Shown here: positions 21,877 to 33,694 of the stretch, piece by piece
Layout: every line of letters starts with the position of its first letter
How positions within the stretch are numbered: the first letter of the stretch is position 1
Assembly (NCBI GenBank): GCA_030549495.1
Contig: JAUIRK010000889.1
Location: 746,501-810,500 of the forward strand
Direction of reading: 5' to 3'
Source: Nectonema munidae
Taxonomy: Eukaryota > Nematomorpha > Nectonematoida > Nectonematidae
DNA: 64,000 nt
Translations under genes and position numbers: made by a program
The notes under the pieces: model-generated
What the model saw: only the letters and a program-made list of their open reading frames with translations
What the model was told of the DNA's origin: nothing
Databases searched by the model: none

Positions 21877-22690
21877 GTATATTTTAACGTTCTCTTTTCT
21901 CCCTTCTTTCAAATGCTTTACCCTAGAAAGAACAAAAAAAATTATTCCACGCAAAAGTGTCAATTGATGCATAATAAAGAATTGCTCTAAATTTTATTCA
22001 AAAAAAGACAAGAAAATATTTATTTAAAATATAAACAATAATATACGGAAAGATTTAAAAGCCAACTATTTTAAACATTTGAAACAATTTTGATATTAAA
22101 ATTTTTTCTTAATGAAATATAATGACAAGTTTTTTTAAAGAGTATGGAACTGCTTTGAATATTTTTTTTCCAATCCTATATAAAACACCAAAATTAAAAG
22201 ACAAATTCAAAATGCTTCAAATGATATTCACTTGTCGTTCTTGTGATAATTATCGCAAGTCTTCTTTGGAACTATGGAATCTATTATAATAGGAAAAAAT
22301 AGTGAGAAATTTCTTTCAAGAATTGTATAAAAAGCTAATTTAAAACATTTTTTTGAATTGAATAATATATTTTGAATTAAGTCTTGAGTAAAAGCGTATA
22401 TTTAATAATTACATTTATATAATTTTGAAAATTTATTATCAAATTTGAAAACAAACATTAATGTTTACTGACATAATTTCTTTGTTTCTGCTCTGAAGTA
22501 AAATTTACTGGTTATTTTGATATTAATTATTCAAAACTTTAAATAAGGCTAGTAATTTATTTTTAGCGAAATCTCACATTGCAATTTTCATAATGTTAAA
22601 CATTTTTAACTTCAAATTTCAAAATGGGAATAGGTAATTTCAAAATGGGTGTTATATTAAACGTAAAATAAAACAATTTTATCAAACCAA
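21877..22690. other. Intron 6, first part
   Basis: AT-rich, nothing recognised. Confidence 0.45.
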
Positions 22691-22692
22691 GT

Positions 22693-22895
22693 TTATGCAA
22701 GGATTGATTGAAGTCTATCTCGATTCTTAATGGCCACTCTGAATAGTAGTGTGCTTTAGCTTCACTATTGCTAGTCTAAACATATTTGTACCAGGATTAA
22801 TTGTGAAGTTTAACTCGATCATTGATGTGTCCACTCTGAATAGTGTTCTTTAGCTTCACTCTTTATAGTGCAAGCATTTTTAATGGCTTAAATTT
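22693..22895. repeat. Diverged tandem duplication, two units of about 100 bp
   Basis: Unit 1 (about 22693-22790) and unit 2 (about 22791-22895) share AGGATTRATTG, GAAGTYTA, CTCGAT, GGCCACTCTGAATAGT / GTCCACTCTGAATAGT and CTTTAGCTTCACT in the same order. Confidence 0.6.
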
Positions 22896-22997
22896 TTTCT
22901 AATTTCACCAGACTACGTATTGATCCTTCTAGTATTGATGAATTCACCTTTATTATATCTTTCTTATCTAGATTATCTGTTTCTTTAATAATTTCAA

Positions 22998-23204
22998 TTA
23001 TTTTTCCATAGCTCCATTTGTTCCTGATTCTCCATCGCTGCATTTATCGTATTCACTTTCTTTTTTAAAAGACCTTTGTCTTATTTCATAGTGTAAAAGA
23101 TCAATGTTGCCAATACAACCCATAACATGAATATTTGAGCCTTTACTTTCCCAACAGTAGCCGTATATCGTCCTTTTAAACAAGTTAAAATTTACATTCT
23201 CCAT
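22998..23204 (-). pseudogene. DDE transposase fragment (Tc1/mariner-IS630 type), probable
   Basis: A 68-codon reverse frame containing RTIYGYCWESKGSNIHVMG, then CIGNIDLLHYEIRQRSFKKE. The pattern (aromatic-G-x-x-W, short insert, hydrophobic strand, G-x-I, YEI, SFKKE) resembles the core strands of DDE_3-type transposases, where VxGAIS..G..xYEI..GSFxxE is typical. Catalytic residues beyond this piece are not present. Flanking termini are not seen. It could also be another DDE family. Confidence 0.4.
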
Positions 23205-23526
23205 TTTGAAATTTAAACACAGATAGCATATATCAATTTATTTTCTATACTTGACATTTTAAATTTAAACAAAATAAACATTGTAAAATAAAGTGTAGTT
23301 GCTCATTTACTTTTCTTAGTGTTTGTTAATCTTTAAGGTCCGGCTAAAATTCATTTTACATGTCATTTGTCGCCTGCGTTTTTGTCTACATTACTCGGCC
23401 AATAGGTGTCATATTCATTAAAACAATTTGATATTGAGTATATCAAATGACCTTGTGTCGTTCATGTTTACTTCAGCTTCATTTTCTCTAAAAAAATTTT
23501 GATTCAAAAGTTTCTTTTACTTTTAG
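23205..23526. other. Intron 6, distal part
   Basis: No feature except the exon 7 acceptor (TTTCTTTTACTTTTAG). Confidence 0.5.
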
Positions 23527-23631
23527 ACGCTTTTAAAAAGAGTATTACAAGTGGTCTAAGATTAAATACCAATCAAAAATTTTCTACTAGTCAAGACAAA
23601 TCAGATAAAGAAAAGATTTTTCCTATGGAAG
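23527..23631 (+). CDS. sei: ERG/seizure-type K+ channel, exon 7 (C-terminal tail)
   Basis: Encodes AFKKSITSGLRLNTNQKF, then STSQDKSDKEKIFPME. It has a strong pyrimidine-rich acceptor with AG at 23525-23526 and a weak donor GTTTGT at 23632. Two bases (AC) complete the codon begun in exon 6, and one base (G) is carried to exon 8 (G plus AA gives Glu). There is no family motif. It is called from splice sites, continuous phase and position. It is Ser/Lys-rich, as expected for a disordered cytoplasmic tail. Confidence 0.65.
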
Positions 23632-25042
23632 GTTTGTTTTACTTCTCTATATAATTCAAGATTAAATTCAACCAAATTTTCAGACTTAATTTTTTCTCTG
23701 TCAACTTTTTTCTGTTAATTATGTACTCTTTCCTCTTACAATTGAAACATTGATTCTGGTTAAATTTTAATTGATAAGTAATAATAATCAATATTTAAAC
23801 TCAATATTAATCAAAGTAAAAATCTTAATATTAATCAAATTCTAAGAGTAATACTCGTTTGTAGCAATATAAGTGTATTAACCAATGTAAAGAGGCATAA
23901 CCGCCTATGTGAAATTTATTGTGTAAATCAACAATTTACTATCTTTAAAATCAATTGAAATCAACATATATATGGGAGAAATTACAATACAAGATAAATC
24001 AAAATAAAACACAGTTGGAACACGTGTTTAAAAGATAAATATCAAATTTATTTAATTATGAAAACATGAGGAAATGCAGAACATCTGAACATAAGAAAAT
24101 TTCGTACTTGACCAATCGGTTAATACCATCTAAAAAAGTTAATATTTCTGATTTTCAAATATGAGTTTGTTGTAAAATGTTTAGAAAGTAACTAACCAGT
24201 GGTTCCTAAACTTTTGCAGCCTACTACCCAAATTTAATAGAGTCAATTATCCCCTCAAATATAGTTAAATCAAGTTATCAATTTTATTTTTTTATAAGTT
24301 TATATCTGTTATAGCTATGAACTTTTTATGCCCCTATTTCTAATAACATTCGACAAAAATTTTAAGTTTTTTTGTGTTTATATTTTTCATAATGTGAAAT
24401 GATTCCCTAAAATTTTATTGAAAGAATTTATTCAGTAAAATCCTAATATTTGAATAAATTCTAGCTGTCATGTGTTTTGATTGAGTAAAATAAAGATTGA
24501 AAGGTTTATGATTCATAAATGTCTAAATGTGTATTTTATCTTATCTTCAAGATTGAAGTATCTGCTTACCAATCAATACCACGAATAAAAGTTTGTCTTT
24601 CAATTAAGATATTTATAGGGAATATTTTATTATTAATTACATATGGCTCATTACATAGGCTCACCTTTGAAATATTGTTAAATTAACCGCAGGAGGTTAT
24701 TTACGCCTACTTTTGGAAGCGATGCTATAAACCATGGTTGGCAAACCGAAACAGTATTAATGCCTTGATTTGGGGTCATAAATCTAGGTTTACAGTCAAT
24801 TCAAACCAACTAACTCCTTTTTAAAGTAATTCCGATTCAAACTAACTAACTAATTAATCAACTAAATATCTAATTAACTAATTTATTAACTAACTAACCG
24901 TTAACCAAAAACCAACTAATCAATTAAAAACAAATTTAGGCGAGTTGGTAAAAGTAATTTGCTGGAATTTGATCAGACCCCAAATCTATCATCGAACAGC
25001 TTTTTGTCCATCATGAGCTATTTTTGCTTTATAGTAATGTAA
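23632..25042. other. Intron 7, first part, with possible hAT-like end at 24195
   Basis: At 24195 the sequence CAGTGGTTCCTAAACTTTTG, followed by CAGCCTACTACCC, is typical of a hAT or MITE terminus (compare 28482-29033). No matching opposite end was found. Low-complexity CTAACTAA words occur at 24840-24920. No gene. Confidence 0.4.
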
Positions 25043-25190
25043 AGGGCGTAAGGAAGATTGGTTAGATACTGGATTTCGAAACCTCAAGGTCTTGGGTTCG
25101 ATCACGAGCCTACTTTCCTCATATTTCGATACAAGATGTGCAAGTGTGCATTTTCGATGAAAACACGCCACAGTACCTTTACCTTTACCT
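25043..25190 (+). mobile_element. tRNA-derived SINE, copy 1
   Basis: The 5' part resembles a tRNA with a clear B box (GGGTTCGATCAC near 25093). It is followed by the shared core ATTTCGATACAAGATGTGCA and the tail end ACCTTTACCTTTACC. Four more copies of the same family occur at 33555, 42046, 47417 and 54264. There is no coding capacity. Confidence 0.8.
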
Positions 25191-25627
25191 ATTTGTGAAA
25201 AAACTTTTGATATATTTTTTGGCCAAAATTTTTAATACACTCTTTTTACTCACAAGATATGATTATAATGTTTTTATATCTACTTCTAAAAACTTTTCTA
25301 GCAACTATGTAACATTTCATTTCTATCACGTCTACTTATAACTATTTAAGCATATGATCAAGATTGGCAGATAAAGGATCAAGAAATGTGATCAATTTTC
25401 CTTTCATTTAATTACGAAAAATATACAAAGAAAATCAATATTTTGAACACAATATATTGCATTCATTCAAATCTCAATATGCAATAAAAAAATCTCTCTA
25501 AGTACACGATGAAATTGTTTTGAGTGCGTTCATTCTTTACACCCATGATATAAACTATATTTGTGTGCAAGATTCTATCAAAGAGCTTTCAATTCCAAAC
25601 TAACAAGTGTGTGAATTTTTTGTTTAG

Positions 25628-25778
25628 AATTTCAGAGATCTAGAAGTCATGAAGTTCCGAAATCGTTTAATGAACTGGCGTCATCTTCAAACAAAAGTCA
25701 TTCCACATTTCTCCGTAAATCGTTTTCCCCGTGTCACAGATGCAGTAAGACGGATTTAAACAGCAAACTTAATTCCAG
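25628..25778 (+). CDS. sei: ERG/seizure-type K+ channel, exon 8 (C-terminal tail)
   Basis: Encodes FQRSRSHEVPKSFNELAS, then SSNKSHSTFLRKSFSP, then CHRCSKTDLNSKLNSR. The acceptor is TTTTGTTTAG (AG at 25626-25627). The closer AG after AATTTC would lose the phase. The donor is GTTAGT at 25779. Two leftover bases (AG) join A of exon 9 to make Arg. Ser-rich with basic patches, likely phosphorylatable, but no named motif. Confidence rests on phase continuity from exon 7 to exon 9 and on GC content above the intron level. Confidence 0.7.
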
Positions 25779-28481
25779 GTTAGTTAGTTTTATCATTCAT
25801 GAATCAGGATTTTCTCCTTGTTCATCTTGCTAAACATACCATCGTTTTATCATTCTATTTTATAAACCACAATTGATACTAAGAAACATGTAAGCCAAAA
25901 GCTGTTGTGCGTAGTATATAAAAATGAGTAAATTTAAATGATAAACTTCCCAAAATTTGCTCGATTTTATTCAAAAACTAATATTCTAAAATTTTAATCA
26001 TTTTCTATCTACTGACATTTTCAATAAATATAAAAATTTATATGTATGTAAGTGAATCAATCATATTGTATTGATATTTGATTTCTTTGTATTTGTTTTA
26101 AGCATATGTTTGATCTTTAATTTTATAATTACAATTTTTTTTCTAACCTAACATCTAAGTCAAAGAATAAATATAAAACTTTAAATATTATTTGTTTTTC
26201 TTCGTTTTTAGCCTATTTACACTCTACTGCCTTTCACCGCGCTTTTATTCAAAAAAAACATCAATATAGTGGATTATTCAGCAAAATGCAAGTGATTTTA
26301 CGAACCCTGGGATAGTTAAAATAACAAGAATTAGAATGAAGTTAAATTAGCGATTAAAACAAGAAGAGACCCTTATTCTCACTGAATTGTTGACTCTTAT
26401 TCTAACGATGGCGAGTTAGACTGCTTTTAGTACTATTTAAAATATTCTAAAAGGTCTTGCTTTGTAAAATCCAAAAAAAAATTCCTACTTTACAGACAAT
26501 TTTATGCTTCAATTAATTAATGCCAAATAAATCTGCAGTTTTTTTTTCTTATACTTTATTGTTATTAGTGTGTCCATAAATACTGAAAGCACGTATATAT
26601 ATTAAAGTTGACATTTTATACGCCGGAACTTGAGCTGTATTTACTTTTCTTCTAAAATTTTCAATTCTTTTTATTTCTAAGGTTTTGCATATACCGACAT
26701 TTGTCACTCATTTTCTTAATACATAACCTATTGTAATATTCTTTATGATAAGTTACACAAAAATATATATTTATGTAGGTAACCTTGAAAAGGTTAAAAT
26801 ATTGGAAGCATCAAGCAAAGAGGATACATTTGGACCAAAGTAGTAACTTAAATATAAATTCATAAGAGCACAATCATGTTACAATATTAATTTTGGAAGC
26901 TATCTTTAGATTTTTCTATCAGATTAAACTGGTATCAATATGTACTAGTTATAAATGATGTTATATAATTTGAAGATTTGATATAAAATTAAGGGAGACA
27001 TATTTTGATTTATGGATTATTAAAAATTTATAAAATTGTTTTCATATTTTGATAAAACAAATTTGGAAACCGGTGCATAAATATAACGATGCAATGTAAC
27101 TTGAAATTTATAAAATTGTAGAAAGTCAGCTTCCGTTTATAATATCTACTGAAAGTGAAAATTTTCAAATGTTTTTTCTTACTATTTGATGGAATGGAGG
27201 TAGACTATTACATTTTTTATTTATTGTTTTTATGAACTTCATGTTTGTTCTACCTGACTGCCTAAATTCCTCCCCACAGGACTCTAATATGTATGTATTT
27301 TTTGATTTTGTTTCGAATAACTTAAAATTTAACGCAATTTAATTATTCAGATTTGGAAACATATATCAACATTTTAACTCTTTCCAATATTAAATAGGTA
27401 ATTAATTTGCAGATTAAGACACTAAAATACATAGTAGCTTGACAAAATTTATTCGGATGTTTTTATACCCCCAGAGCTTTGCCAAGCTTCCAATAAGAGA
27501 TAAGGATGCATATATATACTACTAAGGATGATGATGATAATTTTATTTTTGAACGGAAAAAACAAGTTTTTTTGTAAGTTCATAATTGTAAAAAAAGGGA
27601 GAAAATTATTGAATAAAATATGGGGAAAAAATCGCTACTGAAATCCTTGAATTTCAACAATATAATTGAGCAAATATTATGAAAAACAATGAAATATTCA
27701 ATGAGAATCAATAGTAGATACAAAAAACCCTTTATAAAGTCTATAAACAGATTATGTAGGTAGAGAAATAAGAGAACAATATTGAAAGAAAACAGTTGAT
27801 TAGCTTGCTTGTTAAGTTTTCAATATCAATGAATGTTAAGTATGCAATGTTTATAAGGATATGCAATATGCATATAATCGAATTGCAAAGTGACTAGCTC
27901 CATAGAGTATAGAACATGCTTGTCATTAAAGTTGTTCACTTTCTTTGTCTTTCCATAGACTTTCAAAATGTACAACTATTCTATGGACAGAAGAAAATTA
28001 AATAAAAGCACAACAGGCTTTTTATTGTTTAGATGAATGTCTTGGTCAAACATTTGAAGGTATTTTCTAAAAATGAATTAGAATACCTTCTAAACTGGAC
28101 AAAATAGCTTCGCTGAAGGAACTTTGGTTTAGACAAGTTTGGGTGTATTTTGTGGAAATTTTAGTTAATAATTTGCATATTTTATTAATTTAATATAAAT
28201 ACTACAAAGAATTAACTAATAAGAAAAAAATACGAAAGGAAAAACGCTTTGCAAAAACTTTATTTATATTTCGAGCAGCATTGTTCTCATATTCATAAAA
28301 CGAAAAATAGCCTTTAAGGAAATATAAAGAGGGTATTGATCTTGGTATAAGTTGACTGAAAAGTGAGAACGTGGGAAAGAGATTGTAAGTAATACTGTAT
28401 CACTATTGTCAGTAGAATGAATAATAAACAGGTGTTCTTGAAGTATGATGTGAATCGCTGTCTAAAGAGGATGGTGTAAAA
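25779..28481. other. Intron 8, first part
   Basis: About 2.7 kb of AT-rich DNA with no gene or bounded element recognised. A GATGATGATGATAATTTT stretch at 27525-27545 is a short microsatellite. A further small exon cannot be excluded, but none is required by the phase of exons 8 and 9. Confidence 0.4.
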
Positions 28482-29033
28482 CAATGATTCTCAACCTTTT
28501 TATCATCACGTACCCTTTAAAGAACGCTCCTAAATTTTCAAGAAAAATATAATGTTTTTAATATGTTTGAAAATGGAATTCGTATTGTTCATTTGTATAA
28601 TTTATAAAATTTAGAAAATTTAAATAAAACGAATTTTTTGAACAAAGTAAACTTTTTTAAGGCAAATATTTTCGGTTCAATCACGAACCTTTATCAAGCA
28701 AAATGTGATAAATTAGTTGGAAGTCAAACAAAGGGTGTCAATGTGAATGCATTTAACAAAAGAAAAAGCAAATCGGTGTAAGTGGTAATGCTTTATAATA
28801 ATGCGTTTTGTATTATATTATATAATATAATATATAAATGATATTTTTAATATATATTCTTTTTATTAGCATTGAATATAAATTAGTGAGATACCGATAT
28901 AACTTTTTAGTAATTATTTATTCATTTTATTTATCTTTTTATTTACATTGAATATAAATAGGATTGTGAATAAGTAATGACAAGGTGGTATCGCTTAGAA
29001 GTTACTTCGCGCTCCTTAGGTTAAAAACCACTG
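28482..29033. mobile_element. hAT-like MITE, about 550 bp
   Basis: The left end is CAATGATTCTCAACCTTTTT. The right end read inward is CAGTGGTTTTTAACCTAAGG. Flanking 8-mers are GTGTAAAA (left) and GTTCAAAA (right), six of eight identical, consistent with an eroded 8-bp duplication. There is no coding sequence. CAGTGGTTCTCAACC-type ends are common in animal hAT MITEs. Confidence 0.65.
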
Positions 29034-29849
29034 GTTCAAAAAGAGCATGAATATTTGCATGGTAAAATATAACATATTTAAAGGCGAAAAGAGGAAGAAT
29101 AAATAAAATAGAAGGAAGTAATTTTAAAATGAGAAAATAAAATATAAAATAAGTTAGTACATGGCGAAATGAGAGTTTTAATAAAAACAATATTATTATA
29201 TAAAAAGGGAAAGAAAAAAACAAAAAAAAACCATCAGAAAAAAAGCACCAGAAAAAAAAAATAAAAACATATAATATTTAAGAAGCTTTTACGAGATGCG
29301 GTTATCACAATAGTCTAATTCTTACTCCGAAAAACTATACGGATTGAAAAAAATTTTTTTTTATAAATAAATAAATGGAATGAGAAGAAAAAAGAAAATT
29401 AGATTTCCTATGAGAACAATTTTAAACCTTTATCACCCATTTTGGTTTTATCGAAAATTTTCAATATAGAGACTTCTTGTCAAGTTAAATTCTTTTTTAA
29501 GTAATTACAATATCGTCAAAGTTCGAAGTATGCTTACTAATGAAAACATGATTAACTATGACAGGTCATAATTTTTAAGCATGATTATTTCCTTATGGCA
29601 TTTTTTAGTTTTATCACCTTGGTACCTAAAATATAAATAAAGTATTTACAAAACGTTTTTGCAAAGCAATCCTCTTTTTTAATAACTAAATAGATCATTT
29701 TTTTTAAAATAATTTTAGTGTTAAGCAGTATTTACTTTTTTCAAATACGGTTAATGGCTTTACGGTTACATTATCAAAAGGAGAATTCAGAGAAGGAAAT
29801 CTTAACCCATTTGCGCCTTATCTAAGTTTCTTTTTACTTTTTTATACAG
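29034..29849. other. Intron 8, distal part
   Basis: A-rich from 29080 to 29270. The reverse frame 29002-29223 is low complexity. Ends with the acceptor TTTTTATACAG. Confidence 0.45.
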
Positions 29850-29939
29850 ACTCTCCTTAACCTCAAAGCAACCAGAAGGCATAGTCAATATTGATACTCG
29901 CCTAAACCAAATCGAAGACGACATTCAAAATATATCAAA
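29850..29939 (+). CDS. sei: ERG/seizure-type K+ channel, exon 9 (C-terminal coiled coil)
   Basis: Encodes LSLTSKQPEGIVNI, then DTRLNQIEDDIQNIS. The second half has the spacing of a short coiled coil (I, L, I, I, I at a/d-like positions). It sits where vertebrate ERG has its C-terminal LExRL tetramerisation helix. The acceptor AG is at 29848-29849. The donor is GTAGGT at 29940. Reading past the donor meets TAG at once, so intron retention would end the protein here. Two bases (AA) are carried to exon 10. Confidence 0.75.
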
Positions 29940-31400
29940 GTAGGTTACATTTTGTATCAAGTTAAATTGTGATGAAATATTTTTAAACTCTTAAATTCTC
30001 TTAATTTTAGTTAACAAGACAAAGAGCTTTTTCAACAATCTGAATTTAAACTTATAAAATTCTATGAAAACTATAGAGAAGCCATATTTTAACACACACA
30101 CCTACCCTATAACGATACGTACAAAGACACATTCCCAATAAAGCCCTAGGCGGATTGTAAAATTTTGTCCGATCACGCCCTAACCCTCAATAAAAAACAA
30201 AAATGCCCGAAACTGCTGGCACTTAAAATTTAAAAACCCGCAATTTCGATTTTAAAACCGCAACTATCGAACTTAACACACAATTTAATTTATTTGATTT
30301 TGGTAAGTAATCGAATTTAGATGATACTGTTTTCCACATTGGATTATTTAATGTTAGATTAAAACAAAATTTTATTTTTTATAGCACTGTTTAAAAATCT
30401 ATAAAGTATCATTGGTAGTTTGATTTTTTTAAAGCTGATCTTAGTGCAGAAATAAACAGGAAGATTTTCCTTTCCACCATGTTTATATGTTAGAACATAT
30501 TTCAATCAATAATGGTCCATTCCCATGTATTTCTTTTTTTCTTCGAGATTTTAATTTACTCGTCATAAAATTCATCTAAAATAGCGAGAAGGCTTTCTAC
30601 ATGTTCAAATTGTATTTTAGGTGTAGATTTGACTTGATTTAAATATTAAATAACTTTGATAAAACATTCCATTTTTTTAATTTTAGTTGTTCAGACACAT
30701 AAATTAAAACAAGTTTTTGATCAGAGATAATTTTATCATAAAATGACCATATGCAAACTAGTTTCATGTTTATTACCTTCAAGATTTAATATTTCAGTGT
30801 AAAAAACTCCAAAAAATTTACTAAATTTTCAACTAAATGTTATGAATTACCTCAATGGGGTGCATTTATTGAGAAAAACCATCACAAAAATTGGAAAGAA
30901 TCGAAAACAGACTTTAGCATTAAGTTTGTAGATCGAAACTTAAGGGCGTAACTAAAGGGGATGGTGTGCCATATAAAACACCGATTGCCCCCTAACCCTT
31001 GGTTTTAATAAGCTTGTTTTTTAGATTCCACAGACCAGTATTCTTTTCCTACCTTATTAATTTACATTTAGGTGTTGTGGAGCGAAGCAATGCGAAGTAC
31101 TTCCATTTCCAAGCTTTGCTGTTGCTTACTTAAGTACACTTGAGAGATACACCCATATGAGAACACACAAACACAAAAACAAAACTTAGACACACTCATA
31201 ACATGAATACGTGCACGATTTATATACATATACACACATATTACACACTCCTGTCATAATTTGAAACTCAAAATACACAGACACCAACAAACAACGACTT
31301 ACCATCCAAAAGTGTGTCCACTTTGAAGAAATTAAAAAATATATTTTTCTAAATCTTTGTTTGCAACAATATAGAAATGTTTGTATCAAGGAAAATATAT
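29940..31400. other. Intron 9, first part
   Basis: Nothing recognised. The reverse frame 31186-31389 comes from an ACACA-rich stretch and is not a gene. Confidence 0.45.
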
Positions 31401-31474
31401 TGATAGAAGCAAAAAATTAACGATTTGGCGGCATAATTGATAGAAGCAAAAAATTAACGATTTGGCGGCATAAT
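31401..31474. repeat. Exact tandem duplication, 2 x 37 bp
   Basis: TGATAGAAGCAAAAAATTAA followed by CGATTTGGCGGCATAAT occurs at 31401-31437 and again, unchanged, at 31438-31474. Confidence 0.95.
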
Positions 31475-31785
31475 TTCCATGGGCCTTTTGCTACAACGTA
31501 CATATATAGGAATTTTGTATGTCCACTCAATGTACAACTTCATTGAAAAAATATTGAATATTTTTATTCCTCTATTAGTACATGAAAAATTTCTCTGTTC
31601 AAGTTATTATGATTAGGGATTTTTTCAGAATATATTTCCCCTTTTGTTTCAAAAAGTAATTTAAGCAATAACAAAAAAGTTTAGACGCTTCTCATGAGAA
31701 GTTTAAAACGGTAGAGCTAAACTTTATTCTGATGTCTCTAAAATTTAATTCTTTAAAGTCTTTTTCAATAATCTGCTTAGATAAG

Positions 31786-32206
31786 CAAAATGTATTTACC
31801 TATTCCTAGACAAATCAATGCGCTTCAAGTCAACCTTATAAACAACATTCAAGAAATGATGAAGAATATATCTTTAAACCCAACTCACCAAAACAAACAA
31901 CCCAAAAATTATAAAAGAAAAAAGAAGATGGCCTCCAACAATAATTACTACAGCTTTTCCGAGTTTCAGAGTTTGCCCGAGCTCTGCTACGATCACGAAA
32001 GTCAATCCCTTTTTGATCCGAATCAAGATCAAGATTTCATCACAGATTCCGAAGATGATGATGAAGATGAAGACTCAGCCTACAACATGCACCACCCCCT
32101 AAACGAAGAATCTGCGTATATCCCATTCATTGATGAAAATGCTTTCAAAGGACAAACACCCTCTCAAAAAAGTAAAAACGACATCGACAAATCTTCCTTG
32201 CTGTAG
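31786..32206 (+). CDS. sei: ERG/seizure-type K+ channel, last coding exon
   Basis: Encodes KMYLPIPRQINALQVNLIN, then NIQEMMKNISLNPTHQNKQ, a lysine cluster (NYKRKKKMA), then YYSFSEFQSLPELCYDHESQ. An acidic run, ITDSEDDDEDEDSAYN, follows, and the exon ends DKSSLL and TAG at 32204-32206. The acceptor that keeps the frame is ATAAG at 31781-31785. The AG five bases upstream would give an immediate stop. The Met at 31790 is internal. The PRQxxALQ segment and the helical start continue the coiled coil of exon 9. The rest has no counterpart I recognise in vertebrate ERG. High codon-level composition contrast with the flanks supports real coding. Confidence 0.8.
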
Positions 32207-32554
32207 GTTTAGGTAAAACTTTAGTAAGCGGCATTCAATAGAGTTGTTGTTGCATCTTCATATATCTTGTCATCTCCTGCTCAATGCTCCAACTTGTCAT
32301 ATGTGATTTTTTCTCCAATGCAATCCTTTATTTATTATAAATATCATCAGCATCATTATCATCAGAGTACCAATTTTCCATCTCTCCTTAAAATCTCGTA
32401 TGCACTAGTCTCCATATGTATCCTTGCTAAAATATATGATGTTTGATTTCATGTGAAATGTGTATGCTTTATTTTATTTCGAATTCTTATAAATCATAAG
32501 GTATAACTAACTATATATCTTTACACTGATATAAGCTTAGTGCAGTGCAATAAA
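32207..32554 (+). promoter_or_regulatory. 3' UTR with candidate poly(A) signal
   Basis: The first clear AATAAA after the stop codon is at 32549-32554 (GCAATAAAAAC), about 345 bases downstream. Cleavage would fall near 32570. No other exon follows in phase. Confidence 0.5.
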
Positions 32555-33554
32555 AACAAACGAACGTTTGTTATAAGTATAACATAGATAGTATTTTACA
32601 CTTGTCCACTCAATTTTCTTGTTTTAAAAAAATAGACCAAATATTGCGTGATTACCTTTTCTTTCAAGAATTTCACCTATTCCAAAGATATCATTTGTTA
32701 ATAATGTGATATTTACGTCAATCATGCCAAAGAACCACCAGTCATAATCCTTCTTCTTAGAAATATACAAAATATTTCGCAAATTATTCATCATTAATCT
32801 GACATATATGCACCATTCATATCAAAGACCTCACATCTTCAATCATAAATTTGGAATCCTTCTTCGAAGCGAGGTAGAAAATGTTTAACAAATTGTTCGC
32901 TAATGCGAGTTATTGTCCAATCAGACCAGAGATCACATTATTGAATTCTCCAAGCATAATTCTTCTTTGAGCAAAGGCAAAAGTTACTAGTTTTGTATTT
33001 GTTTTGTACTTGCACAAACTTGCTCCACCAATCACATATAGCAATTACCACACAACCCAAAGAAACACAAAGAGGCACGCTTTAATGTTGTTTATGATAT
33101 TCTTGAAATATTTAATAAATTGTTTTTATTTATGATACTCAAATTTTTTATACGAAGCAGCATTCTACCAAATTAGGGTCTTGATTATTTTCGCCCCACA
33201 TTCCTATTCCTCGTCTAAAATGAGAGCTTATCACAAACGATGTTAGAACAATGAGTATCATGCGACATAATATTTGTCCGCATAAGGTAGTGTTCGGTTT
33301 TATTTTTAATATTATTTTAACTAAATTTTTTGAATAAATTAATCTTTTTTTAAAAAACAATTATTTTCAATTTATTTTTTTTTATAAAATTCTATTTATG
33401 TAATGCTTATTTACACTAATAATGCAAAATTTAAGATATCTTCTTTTTAATAGATAGGCTTTTATTTAGATTTAAAAAATTTAATAAATGAGCAAAAGTA
33501 CTCATATTTTTAAACGCTAGTTGGAATAGATTCATCAAGTGGTATTAAATAAAA
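32555..33554. other. Intergenic, nothing recognised
   Basis: Moderately complex AT-rich sequence. The reverse frame 33148-33360 has no family signature. Confidence 0.45.
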
Positions 33555-33694
33555 CGTACCACGGGATGTTTTCATCGAAAAGACACAATTGCACCGCCTA
33601 TATCGAACTATGAAGAAAGTAGGCTTGATGCAGGATCGTACCCAAGACATTGAGTTATCGAAATACAGTATCTAACTAACCTTACTCATGCCCC
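33555..33694 (-). mobile_element. tRNA-derived SINE, copy 2
   Basis: Reverse orientation. It contains the core TTCATCGAAAAGACACAATT and the complement of the B box as GGATCGTACCC. Same family as 25043-25190, moderately diverged. Confidence 0.75.

Noticed and set aside
25090-25106. tRNA-like B box as evidence of a tRNA gene
   Set aside because: No cloverleaf can be built, and the same sequence with a common tail recurs five times, which fits a SINE.
31790-31792. Met at 31790 as the start of a separate 138-residue gene
   Set aside because: The phase chain from exon 9 joins it to the channel, and there is no promoter-like context; it is an internal Met.
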